Source: RHKK01 sp964596245 (GTDB lineage Bacteria > Patescibacteriota > Patescibacteriia > 2-12-FULL-60-25). Taken from it: a stretch of DNA of 64,000 nucleotides. Numbering within the stretch: position 1 is the first letter of the stretch; every line of letters starts with the position of its first letter. The notes under the pieces were generated by a model. The model did not search any database. It saw only the letters and a program-made list of their open reading frames with translations, and was not told the DNA's origin. The stretch covers positions 84,916 through 148,915 of the forward strand of contig CAZQSK010000003.1 of the NCBI GenBank assembly GCA_964596245.1. The letters are read 5' to 3'. Shown here one piece after another: positions 36,054 through 44,035 of this stretch. The translations under genes were made by a program, and so were the position numbers.

Positions 36054-36668
36054 ATGAAGAAACTCCAACTCACCGCCAAAAAGTCGCGTCGCGAGGGCAT
36101 TGCTCTCGGTGACGCCAACAAGCACGCCAAGGCCATGGCTCGCCGCCCGTTTGCTCCGGGCGTCCATGGTCCTGATTCGCGTAACCGTCAGACCGACTAC
36201 GGCAAGCAGCTTCGCGAAAAGCAAAAGGCGAAGCGCATTTATGGTTTGAACGAACGCCAGTTTTCCAACTTGTTCGCCGAAGTGAGCAAGAAGCGCGGTA
36301 ACACCGCGGAAATGTTGGTGCAGGAGCTCGAAGCGCGTCTCGACAACGTCGTGTACCGCGCGGGCTTCGTGAAGACGCGCCCGGCCGCGCGCCAGGTCGT
36401 CTCACACGCCCACATCAACGTGAATGGAAAGAAATTGAATATTCCTTCCTATCGCGTGCGTGCCGGTGACGTCATTTCCGTGCGCGAGAACAAACTCGCC
36501 AAGGGAGTGTGGTCGCAGGCCCAGGGTGAGAACGCCGTCAAAAAGGACATGCCGTCCTGGCTCTCTATGGAAAAGCCGCTGACCGTCAAAGTGACGGGTA
36601 AGGCGCAGGGTACCGAGCTGCAGCAGCCGTTCGACACAAAACAGATCGTCGAATTCTACTCACGCTAA
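36054..36668 (+). CDS. rpsD: 30S ribosomal protein S4, zinc-less form (204 aa)
   Basis: An assembly-initiating small-subunit protein. The S4 RNA-binding domain is seen in RLDNVVYRAGF and ARQVVSHAHINVNGKKLNIP. The N terminus (MKKLQLTAKKSRREGIALG) lacks the four Cys of the zinc-binding form. In the standard order between rpsK and rpoA. Confidence 0.97.
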   Translation: MKKLQLTAKKSRREGIALGDANKHAKAMARRPFAPGVHGPDSRNRQTDYGKQLREKQKAKRIYGLNERQFSNLFAEVSKKRGNTAEMLVQELEARLDNVVYRAGFVKTRPAARQVVSHAHINVNGKKLNIPSYRVRAGDVISVRENKLAKGVWSQAQGENAVKKDMPSWLSMEKPLTVKVTGKAQGTELQQPFDTKQIVEFYSR

Positions 36669-36693
36669 TTCGCGTCCCTTTTTTCCATTCCAT

Positions 36694-37392
36694 ATGGAAC
36701 CCATCCTCCTCCCAAACAAAATCAAGTTCACCCGCGGCGAACGCGCCAACGAAGGTATTCTTACCGTCGAACCGTGTGCGCAGGGCTACGGCACGACGCT
36801 TGGCAACGCCATGCGCCGCGTACTCTTGTCCTCGCTTGCCGGTGCCGCTGTCACGGCCGTGAAGATCAAGAACGCCGACCACGAATTTTCGACCATCCCG
36901 AACGTGAAGGAGGACGTGCTCGAAATCATCCTCAACTTGAAGTCATTGCGCTTGAAGCTTTTCTCAGAAGAGCCGATCAAGCTCACGCTTTCCGCCAAGG
37001 GCGAGAAGGTTGTGACCGCTAAGGACTTTGCTAAGGATGCTCAGGTGGAAGTCGTGAACCCGGAGTTGCACATCGCCACTCTTACCGACCCGTCTGCTTC
37101 ATTTGAAATGGAAATCACCGTTGCCCCTGGCCGCGGTTACCGCTCAACCGAAGAACGCGGCAAGGACAAGGCCGAGCTTGGCACTATCGCCATCGACTCA
37201 TTGTTCAGCCCGGTGCTCTCCGTGTCTTACAAGGTCGAAGCGACCCGCGTCGGCGACCGTACGGACTACGACAAGCTTATTTTGCGCATTGAAACCGACG
37301 GTACGCTTGACCCGCTTGATGCAGTCAACCAGTCGGTCCTTGTGCTCATGGATTACGTCGGTGTCCTCAAGGACTTGACGTATAGTGAATAA
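36694..37392 (+). CDS. rpoA: RNA polymerase alpha subunit without C-terminal domain (232 aa)
   Basis: The N-terminal dimerisation and assembly domain is complete: PCAQGYGTTLGNAMRRVLLS, AVTAVKIKNADHEFSTI, and the second half ending DAVNQSVLVLMDYVGVL. The frame stops at 232 residues; typical RpoA has about 310-330 with a linker and a C-terminal domain (alpha-CTD) that reads UP elements and activators. No remnant of an alpha-CTD lies in the 23 bases before rplQ, so it is truly absent here. This fits the window's promoters, which rely on extended -10 elements. Confidence 0.96.
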   Translation: MEPILLPNKIKFTRGERANEGILTVEPCAQGYGTTLGNAMRRVLLSSLAGAAVTAVKIKNADHEFSTIPNVKEDVLEIILNLKSLRLKLFSEEPIKLTLSAKGEKVVTAKDFAKDAQVEVVNPELHIATLTDPSASFEMEITVAPGRGYRSTEERGKDKAELGTIAIDSLFSPVLSVSYKVEATRVGDRTDYDKLILRIETDGTLDPLDAVNQSVLVLMDYVGVLKDLTYSE

Positions 37393-37415
37393 ACCGCTTC
37401 AATTAGCCCTGATTT

Positions 37416-37769
37416 ATGAAACACCGCCGCGCAGGCAAAACACTAGACCGTAGCTCCACAGCCCGCCGTGCGTTGCTGCGTGGTTTGGCGACCTCGGTTA
37501 TCTTGTACGAACACGTGAACACGACATTGGCCAAGGCCAAGGCCGTGCGTCCGTTGGTCGAACGCATGATCACAAAGGGCAAGGTGAAGACCTTGAACAG
37601 CCGCCGCCAGTTGGCGAGCGTGTTGATGGCTGAAACGGCCGTTAATAAGATTTTGGAAGAGCTCGGACCGCGCTACGCTAAGCGTGCCGGCGGTTACACC
37701 CGCATCGTCAAGCTCGGAACCCGCAAGGGTGACGGTGCCGAGATCGCGCAGATTCAACTCGTGAAATAA
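37416..37769 (+). CDS. rplQ: 50S ribosomal protein L17 (117 aa)
   Basis: Signatures are MKHRRAGKTLDRSSTARRAL and the C-terminal GGYTRIVKLGTRKGDGAEIA. Normal length, directly after rpoA as in most bacteria. Confidence 0.97.
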   Translation: MKHRRAGKTLDRSSTARRALLRGLATSVILYEHVNTTLAKAKAVRPLVERMITKGKVKTLNSRRQLASVLMAETAVNKILEELGPRYAKRAGGYTRIVKLGTRKGDGAEIAQIQLVK

Positions 37770-37771
37770 CT

Positions 37772-38152
37772 ATGGCCTGGAAGAACAAGCGCGGCATGAC
37801 CGCCCAAAATCGTGAAACGGTAACCATCGACGCGACCGACAAGGTCTTGGGTCGTTTGGCGACTCATATCGCGAAAATCCTGATGGGGAAGGACAAGCCG
37901 ACCTATGTCCCGCACATCGACTCCGGTGTGATCGTGAAGGTGACGAATGTCGACAAGCTTGCCCTTACGGGTAAGAAGTTGGAGCAGAAGGTTCACTTCC
38001 GCACCTCAAACCGCCCGGGTGGTTTGAAGCGCACTCCGGTCTCCAAGCTTATGCAGGAGAAGCCGGCTACCGTGCTCGAGCATGCGGTGAAGTACATGCT
38101 TCCGAAGAACCGTACTCAGAAGGAACGCATGAAGCGTCTCATCATCGCGTAA
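37772..38152 (+). CDS. rplM: 50S ribosomal protein L13 (126 aa)
   Basis: An early-assembly large-subunit protein. VTIDATDKVLGRLATHIAKI and RMKRLIIA identify it; at 126 residues it is shorter than the E. coli protein by about 16, mainly at the C terminus. Two bases after rplQ, followed by rpsI in the usual pair. Confidence 0.96.
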   Translation: MAWKNKRGMTAQNRETVTIDATDKVLGRLATHIAKILMGKDKPTYVPHIDSGVIVKVTNVDKLALTGKKLEQKVHFRTSNRPGGLKRTPVSKLMQEKPATVLEHAVKYMLPKNRTQKERMKRLIIA

Positions 38153-38159
38153 TAATTTT

Positions 38160-38675
38160 ATGACTGAAGAAACGAAGGTGGAAACCACCAAGGAAGTGAA
38201 GAAGAAAGCCCCGGCGAAGAAAGCCCCGGCGAAGAAGAAGGAAGTGGTCGCCGAAACGGCTGAAGCTCCGGTGGAGACGGCTGGCGGCTCCTACATCTAC
38301 GCCATTGGCCGCCGCAAGACGGCGATCGCCAAGGTGCGTTTGATCAAGAACGGCAAGGGAACGATCACGGTCAATGGAAAAGCGTTGGAGAAGTTCTTCA
38401 CGACCTTCGAAACGCGTAACATGGTTGTCTCACCGTTGAAGATCTCCGGTCTTGAAACCGCGGTCGACGTGAGCGCCCTCACCACCGGTGGTGGGAACCT
38501 CGGTCAGGCCGAAGCGGTCCGTCTCGGTATCTCACGCGCTTTGTGTGAGCTGAATCCGACCTACCGCACGGTGCTTAAGAAGCTCGGCTACCTCAAGCGC
38601 GATCCGCGCGCCAAGGAACGTAAGAAGCCGGGTCTCCGCAAAGCCCGCCGCGCCCCGCAGTGGTCCAAGCGTTAA
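38160..38675 (+). CDS. rpsI: 30S ribosomal protein S9 (171 aa)
   Basis: The core begins near residue 43 (YIYAIGRRKTAIAKVRL) and ends RKARRAPQWSKR, the tail that reaches the P-site tRNA. The first 40 residues are a Lys/Ala/Pro/Glu-rich extension with tandem KKAPAKKAPAKKK, like the one on S11. Last gene of the operon, before a strong terminator. Confidence 0.97.
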   Translation: MTEETKVETTKEVKKKAPAKKAPAKKKEVVAETAEAPVETAGGSYIYAIGRRKTAIAKVRLIKNGKGTITVNGKALEKFFTTFETRNMVVSPLKISGLETAVDVSALTTGGGNLGQAEAVRLGISRALCELNPTYRTVLKKLGYLKRDPRAKERKKPGLRKARRAPQWSKR

Positions 38676-38686
38676 TCGCAAATCAA

Positions 38687-38720
38687 CAAAACACCCCCGC
38701 ATCGCGGGGGTGTTTTGTTT
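38687..38720. terminator. Bidirectional terminator between rpsI and the beta-lactamase-like pair
   Basis: caaaacacccccgc / gcgggggtgttttg is a perfect 14-bp stem with an atc loop. T-tracts on both sides allow it to serve rpsI and the convergent minus-strand gene. Confidence 0.93.
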
Positions 38721-38723
38721 AAC

Positions 38724-39743
38724 TTATTTCTGTCTTGAGACCTGGCGGTACGTCTCTTCCGAGATTCGGCTGATGACCGCGGGAAGAAGGGTCCAGTCCT
38801 TGCCCTTTGTCATGACGCAGAGAACATAAGGAGCTTTTGGATAGTAGATAATCCCGCAATCATGCAATTGGCTTACATCGATACTCGATCCTGCTTCTCC
38901 GAATTTGTGTGAAGCCTGTATGTCGCGCGGAACACCGGCCACGAGACCTTTTTTGAAGTCCGCCCTGGAGAGTATGCGTAGGGCCTGCTCTGATAGCTCG
39001 CGATCAAGATAGGAAGCGTTAAATAAGATGCGGAAAAAGGTAGCGTAGTTTCTCGTGTTGAGCGTTTCCTTGTTTTCCCCGAGAATGTCAGCCAGGTATC
39101 GCAAATCCGAATTGATTCCGGCTGGCGCATTCTCCAAAAACCCTTTCGCTTTAAGCTGGGCGATGGCATTAGTGTAGAGCAGTTCCGTTGCTTGATTGCT
39201 GGAGTAAACAATCATGTACTCCACTAATTCTTCAATCGTGTATTCTTTACCGACTTCGATATCTCGGCTCGGGGGATAGCGCTGAATGGTGTTTTGAAAA
39301 GGCGTTGTAAAGAGGATTTTTTCTTTGAGTATTTCCGGCTTAGATTCGGCAAGTTTGTAAAAATTTAGCATGAGTGGAAGTTTGAGTAGGCTCGCAGGCA
39401 GAAATTCCTCTCGCTCATTGATCCCAAACCATGGACCGTTGTTGAGGTCACGGAAATAGACGGCGGCCGATTCAATATGGCCCATGTCTTTTTCTTGCTC
39501 GACGATTTGTTCTATGTCCTTTTTAAAAGGAATAAGCCCGTCATTCAATCTGCCCTCGGCCGACTCACATTCAAGCAAGGGGTTGATAAACTCATATCCG
39601 CTTTGACGCTCAGAATAGGCATGAGGCGCTCTTGCATGATGCGAGCGGTCGCGCTCAACAGAAATTTGATATCCGCCTATAAATCCAATAGCCACTCCTG
39701 TGAGTGTTATTACAATCGTCAGTTTCAATGGCACATTTTGCAT
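38724..39743 (-). CDS. Beta-lactamase-fold serine hydrolase, paralogue 2 (339 aa)
   Basis: A class A beta-lactamase/PBP-like serine hydrolase. After one membrane segment or uncleaved signal (about 8-27), the motifs are SLLK (SxxK, in PASLLKLP near 135), SSN (in YSSNQA) in place of SDN, and KFG (in HKFGEAG) in place of KTG. It shares the blocks INPLLEC, YFRDLNNGPWFGI and HDCGIIYYP with the neighbouring gene 40823-39765, so the two are tandem duplicates. A general Glu corresponding to E166 is not obvious, so the activity may be transpeptidase- or carboxypeptidase-like rather than lactamase. Confidence 0.82.
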   Translation of the reverse strand: MQNVPLKLTIVITLTGVAIGFIGGYQISVERDRSHHARAPHAYSERQSGYEFINPLLECESAEGRLNDGLIPFKKDIEQIVEQEKDMGHIESAAVYFRDLNNGPWFGINEREEFLPASLLKLPLMLNFYKLAESKPEILKEKILFTTPFQNTIQRYPPSRDIEVGKEYTIEELVEYMIVYSSNQATELLYTNAIAQLKAKGFLENAPAGINSDLRYLADILGENKETLNTRNYATFFRILFNASYLDRELSEQALRILSRADFKKGLVAGVPRDIQASHKFGEAGSSIDVSQLHDCGIIYYPKAPYVLCVMTKGKDWTLLPAVISRISEETYRQVSRQK

Positions 39744-39764
39744 AAAGTAGCCGCTTTCTACCTA

Positions 39765-40823
39765 CTACGGCCCGGTCTTGATCTGTTCATCAACATGTCT
39801 GTAGACCTCTGAAGAAATCTGCCTGATCATGGCCGGGAGTTCTTCAAATTTGTTCCCTCGAGTCATGATGCAGAGGATATAGGGACGGTTGGGGTAATAG
39901 ACGATGCCGCAATCATGCAATTGTCGTTCGCCGCCCACTTGGCCGGCTTCACCGAATTTATGAGCCACGACCGTTCCGGCTGGAACCCCTGCTACTAGCG
40001 CATCTTTATATTCGACCATGGAAAGGATGCGTAATACCTTCTCGGACAGTTCGCGGTTGAGAAATGAGGCGTTATAGAGCACGCGGAAAAGACCGGCGTA
40101 GTTCTTCACGGACATGACGGTGGAGTTTGGTCCAAGGATTGTCTCCAGTACGTTTAAATCGTTTTGTAGCCCGGCATTTGTGTTTGTGAGATATCCTTTA
40201 GCTTCTAGTGTCGGTAGAGCTTCGTTGTAAAGGAGTCCTGCTGCCTGATTGTCCGAGAAGATCAGGGCACGATCGATTAAGCCCTCGATACTGTACTCTT
40301 TACCGATTTCAATCTCTTCTGACGGAGGTATGGTTTGTACTTCGTTCGGAAAAACGATTTTCTCTTTCAGCACGAGTCGCTCTTTCAGAAGCGAGGGGCG
40401 GCCTTCGGCGAGTTTAAAGAAGTTCATTGAGGTCGGAAGCTTCATGAGGCTGGCCGGAAAGAATTCCAACCGCTCGTCAATACCAAACCAGGGACCGTTG
40501 TTTAAATCACGGAAATAGACCGATATGCTTGTTATATCCTTGTTCCGTTTTTTCTCCTGAATCATTTCCAAGATTGAGGCTCGGAAGTTCTGGAGGTTTT
40601 TGTTGATTTTGCCTTCGGCAAGATCGCATTCAAGCAAGGGGTTTATATAGGTGTAACCCTGCTGACGAACGGAGCTGGGCTGTTCGATCGTGCTGTCTTC
40701 CTGGTCGTGCTGGAGCGTGTCGAGGGCCTCAGACGCACCAAAACCCAATGCAAAAATACACAAAAAGCCGAGAACGGTTTTTATGTGGCGAGTATTTCTT
40801 TGTGGCTCAAGGGCTTCAGGCAC
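39765..40823 (-). CDS. Beta-lactamase-fold serine hydrolase, paralogue 1 (352 aa)
   Basis: Motifs are SLMK (SxxK, in PASLMKLP), a canonical SDN (FSDNQA) and KFG (HKFGEAG). The start is set at GTG 40823: it follows a TATACT element and aligns the N-terminal membrane segment (KTVLGFLCIFALGFG) with that of the paralogue. A longer frame with ATG at 40916 exists but would overlap its own promoter and the divergent gene. First gene of a two-gene minus-strand unit, 21 bases before the paralogue. Extracytoplasmic and probably acting on peptidoglycan or beta-lactams; not resolved. Confidence 0.8.
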   Translation of the reverse strand: MPEALEPQRNTRHIKTVLGFLCIFALGFGASEALDTLQHDQEDSTIEQPSSVRQQGYTYINPLLECDLAEGKINKNLQNFRASILEMIQEKKRNKDITSISVYFRDLNNGPWFGIDERLEFFPASLMKLPTSMNFFKLAEGRPSLLKERLVLKEKIVFPNEVQTIPPSEEIEIGKEYSIEGLIDRALIFSDNQAAGLLYNEALPTLEAKGYLTNTNAGLQNDLNVLETILGPNSTVMSVKNYAGLFRVLYNASFLNRELSEKVLRILSMVEYKDALVAGVPAGTVVAHKFGEAGQVGGERQLHDCGIVYYPNRPYILCIMTRGNKFEELPAMIRQISSEVYRHVDEQIKTGP

Positions 40824-40843
40824 AGGTATTTTTGATGCGGCTA

Positions 40844-40849
40844 AGTATA
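40844..40849 (-). promoter_or_regulatory. -10 element of the beta-lactamase-like pair
   Basis: On the minus strand, TATACT lies 20 bases before the GTG; no good -35 at 17 bases. The leader would be about 14 bases. Confidence 0.45.
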
Positions 40850-40902
40850 GCCCGAGGGTATAAAAAAAGCATAAAGACCTTTTAATTAAGGCAAAAAAAG
40901 CG

Positions 40903-40908
40903 TAAGAT
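40903..40908 (+). promoter_or_regulatory. -10 element of the FMN reductase gene, nearly leaderless
   Basis: TAAGAT ends eight bases before the ATG at 40917. The -35 region (A/T-rich) is weak. Confidence 0.4.
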
Positions 40909-40916
40909 GCCCACAT

Positions 40917-41480
40917 ATGGCTAAATCCCTGTATATTCCGGTTTTGTTGGGAACCGTCCGCCAGGGACGGGCGAGCGAGGCTGTGGCTCATTTCGTTCAT
41001 TCTAAGCTCGCTGCACATCCGGATGTGGAGACCAAGCTTATTGATATCCGTGATCTGAGCCTGCCGATGACGGACGAAGGGGAGGGATTGGCTGAATTAA
41101 ATAAGGACTATGTTGCTGAAATCGAGCGCTGCGATGGTCTCTTGATCGTTTCGCCGGAATACAATCACGGTTACCCTGGCTCGCTGAAGCGTGCGCTTGA
41201 TATCTGCTTCGGACAGTATAAGCATAAGGCGGCGGCGATTGCCGGTGTTTCGAATGGCGTCTTTGGCGGGGTGCGTATGATTGAACAGCTCTCAAATGTT
41301 CTGCGCGATTTTTATATGGCCGTGTCCAGATACGACATGGTCTTCGCAAAGGCGTCAGAGGCATTTGATGAAGCGGGTCAACCTAAAGATCCAGCCGTCC
41401 ACGGCCGCACTGAAGAGGCGATTAAAGAGTTGGTTTTCTTGGCTAAATCAATGAAGTGGGGGAGAGAAAATATCAAATAG
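40917..41480 (+). CDS. NAD(P)H-dependent FMN reductase family protein (187 aa)
   Basis: A flavodoxin-like fold. VLLGTVRQGRAS is the FMN phosphate loop, and VSPEYNHGYPGSLKRALD is the signature of the NADPH-dependent FMN/quinone reductase (YieF/ChrR) family. Length is typical. Probably cytosolic, reducing quinones or other electrophiles; the substrate is unknown. It precedes a polysaccharide gene row by one base and has no evident link to it beyond co-transcription. Confidence 0.9.
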   Translation: MAKSLYIPVLLGTVRQGRASEAVAHFVHSKLAAHPDVETKLIDIRDLSLPMTDEGEGLAELNKDYVAEIERCDGLLIVSPEYNHGYPGSLKRALDICFGQYKHKAAAIAGVSNGVFGGVRMIEQLSNVLRDFYMAVSRYDMVFAKASEAFDEAGQPKDPAVHGRTEEAIKELVFLAKSMKWGRENIK

Positions 41481-41481
41481 C

Positions 41482-42957
41482 ATGTCGCATACCAACAAAA
41501 TTGCGTTGAATGCCGCCTGGCTCATGGCGGCCACGACAGTCCAGAAGCTCTTGTCGTTCGTCACCTTTACGATCGTGGCGCGTTTGGTTGGTGTGCAGGT
41601 TACGGGTGAGTATTTTTTTGCGATTTCTATTACCTCGATTTTTGTCACGTTTGCGGATTTGGGTTTGACACCGGTTTTGATTCGCGAGATGGCGGCTGAC
41701 CTCAACAAGGGTCGTGCGGTTTTGGCGCGCGCCATGATGGCGAAGGCGGTATTGCTCCCGCTTACAGCGGCCGCCTCAATCGGATATGCGTGGTCCATTG
41801 GAGTGCGCGGAGAGACGTTTTGGGCCGTGGTGGCTGCCGCGCTATTCGTTATGGCGGCGGATGCTACATCGGTGTTGTGGTATGGCGCCATCCGCGGCAA
41901 GCGTGAGTTGCGTTTTGAGGCTGCTGGCATGTTTGTCGGTCAAGTCCTCACAGCCGTGATTTCCATCAGTGCCGCCTGGTTCAAGCTTGGTTTACTTGGT
42001 CTGGTATGCGGTCTCGCAGTGGCAAGCCTGTGGAATGTGGCCTGGTCAGTCGCGGTCGCCTATCGTTTGGGTATTGGTCCGAAAAATGCCGCCGACTGGG
42101 CCTGGAAACGCCTGGCCGTGATGGCCGCCCCTTTTGCTCTTGCTGGTATCTTTGTGAAGATTTACTCCTATGTTGATTCGCAGGTTTTGAAAGCGGTACA
42201 TGGAGCCACGGCGGTAGGTGAATATGCAGTCGCATACAAGCTGACGTATGCGTTGCAGTTTGTGCCTATGGCGTTTGTGGCCGCGCTCTATCCAGGACTT
42301 TCGCATGCGGCCCAACACGACAAGGCAGCCATCCCAACCATTTTGCGCGGTTCGCAGCGCTTAATGTTGATTGCGAGCGTCCCCATGGCCGCGCTACTTT
42401 CCGCGTTAGCCGAACGCATTGTCCTTTTGATGTACGGCGAACCGTTCCGCGGTTCGATTGCTTCGTTGATTGTATTGCCATGGGTGCTGATTCCAATCTT
42501 TCTCGACTTTCCGATTGGCTCATTATTGAACTCGACACATCGAGCGCATCTCAAGACCGCCGCCATGGGAATTGCGATGGCCGTCAATGTCGTGGCGAAC
42601 CTGATGCTCGTTCCGAAATACGGACCTGTGGGCGCGGCTTGGTCGGGAGTTGTCAGTTTTTGGTTATTGTTTTTTGTGGGCTGGTATTTCGTGCACAAAG
42701 AAATGGCGCTTTCGTGGTTTGGCCCTCTTTTCTTGCGCGGGTTGGGTGCCGCTTTGGCGACCTGGGGAGCCGTGACGCTCGCCATCGGTCCGATGACCGA
42801 TCCATTTGCCTTTATCTTTGCGGGTGCTGCCGCTTTGGTGTTTTTGTTCATGTTCCGGCTCCTGTTGGTGTCGGATGTCATGATGGCTTGGCGTTGGATG
42901 CTCCGTAAGGTAAGTACACAGTATTCGGAGGAGGAAGAATTGCATGATAAGCCATGA
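41482..42957 (+). CDS. Polysaccharide flippase, Wzx/MATE-like (491 aa)
   Basis: About 12-14 hydrophobic segments in the pattern of the polysaccharide biosynthesis family. NAAWLMAATTVQKLLSFVTF at the start and DLGLTPVLIREMA near 75 are characteristic. It moves lipid-linked glycans to the outer face. It heads a flippase-GT4-GT2/ligase row; the 3' end overlaps the GT4 gene by 14 bases. Confidence 0.9.
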   Translation: MSHTNKIALNAAWLMAATTVQKLLSFVTFTIVARLVGVQVTGEYFFAISITSIFVTFADLGLTPVLIREMAADLNKGRAVLARAMMAKAVLLPLTAAASIGYAWSIGVRGETFWAVVAAALFVMAADATSVLWYGAIRGKRELRFEAAGMFVGQVLTAVISISAAWFKLGLLGLVCGLAVASLWNVAWSVAVAYRLGIGPKNAADWAWKRLAVMAAPFALAGIFVKIYSYVDSQVLKAVHGATAVGEYAVAYKLTYALQFVPMAFVAALYPGLSHAAQHDKAAIPTILRGSQRLMLIASVPMAALLSALAERIVLLMYGEPFRGSIASLIVLPWVLIPIFLDFPIGSLLNSTHRAHLKTAAMGIAMAVNVVANLMLVPKYGPVGAAWSGVVSFWLLFFVGWYFVHKEMALSWFGPLFLRGLGAALATWGAVTLAIGPMTDPFAFIFAGAAALVFLFMFRLLLVSDVMMAWRWMLRKVSTQYSEEEELHDKP

Positions 42958-44035
42958 TTCTAGGCTCGCGCTCATAACCCTTGATTATCCGCCTGAACGG
43001 GGCGGTGTTGCTCGCTATCTTGGGAATCTGGTCCAGGAGTCGCGGGGAATGATTGGCGTATTCGTAAACGGTACCCATCAGGCCATTGGCCCTGGTCACG
43101 TCGAGGTGGTGCCCATGGTCCGCACCATGAAGCCGGCGTGGTGGCCGATGGTGCCGCTTATGCGCTCGCTCGGGCGTCGCGGCTATGATCAGGTGTTGGT
43201 GAGTCATGCATTACCCTGCGGAACCGCAGCTCTCATTGCCAAGATGCTCGGCGGTCTTCCGTATAGCGTGTTGATGCATGGCCTTGATTTGCGTCTCGCA
43301 TTACGGACAGGACGCAAGCGTTTTTTATTGAAATATATTTTGTCACATGCAAAAGCCGTGTTTGTGAATTCCGAAGCCGTGGCATCGGAGGTTCGGGATT
43401 TTCACCCGAAAATCAAGCCGGTGGTCATCACGCCCGGCGTGGAGCCGATGAGCTTTCCTCCACGCGATGGCAGTCGTACATCGTTTGGAATTGCGGAAGA
43501 TTCAATTGTCATCCTGTCGGTCACGCGGCTCATTTCTCGCAAAGGCATTGACCGTCTCATCGAAGCAATGAAATCTTTGCCATCGCATGTACAATTGGTT
43601 GTGATTGGGGATGGCGCGGATCGTGAGCGTCTCGCAACTCAGGCCGCTTCTCTTGGCGAGCGCTTTCGCATCTTGTCGCATGTTGAAGATAGCGAGCGCG
43701 ATGCGTGGTATGCCGCGGCCGATATTTTTGCGATGCCTGTTCGTGATGAGGGTGATGACGTAGAAGGCTTTGGTATCGTGTTTCTAGAGGCTGCTTTGGC
43801 CGGATTGCCGGTTGTGGTCGGGAAGAGCGGGGGAGCGGTCGAAGCGGTCAATGATGGGGAGACGGGTTTGCTCGTGGAGCCGAATGATCTGTCTGCGCTC
43901 GTCGATGCGCTGAAGCGTCTTGAAGGTGACGCGAATCTGCGCAAGCAAATGGGTGCCGCTGGGAGGGCGCGCGCCATGGCAGAGTTCCGGTGGGATGCTC
44001 GCTGGGACAAGATGCGCCAGGTATTGGGCCTATGA
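42944..44035 (+). CDS. Glycosyltransferase family 4 (363 aa)
   Basis: A GT-B fold with YPPERGGVARYL near the N terminus (donor/acceptor loop), VTRLISRKGIDRLIEAM in the middle and the EGFGIVFLEAALAGLPVV nucleotide-sugar motif with the E-x7-E pattern. Closest in look to PimB-type mannosyltransferases. Soluble or membrane-peripheral. Its stop overlaps the next ATG (ATGA). Confidence 0.92.
   Translation: MISHDSRLALITLDYPPERGGVARYLGNLVQESRGMIGVFVNGTHQAIGPGHVEVVPMVRTMKPAWWPMVPLMRSLGRRGYDQVLVSHALPCGTAALIAKMLGGLPYSVLMHGLDLRLALRTGRKRFLLKYILSHAKAVFVNSEAVASEVRDFHPKIKPVVITPGVEPMSFPPRDGSRTSFGIAEDSIVILSVTRLISRKGIDRLIEAMKSLPSHVQLVVIGDGADRERLATQAASLGERFRILSHVEDSERDAWYAAADIFAMPVRDEGDDVEGFGIVFLEAALAGLPVVVGKSGGAVEAVNDGETGLLVEPNDLSALVDALKRLEGDANLRKQMGAAGRARAMAEFRWDARWDKMRQVLGL

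Noticed and set aside
39765..40916. ATG at 40916 as start of the beta-lactamase-like paralogue
   Set aside because: It would place the gene's TATACT element inside its own coding region and add a segment absent from the paralogue.
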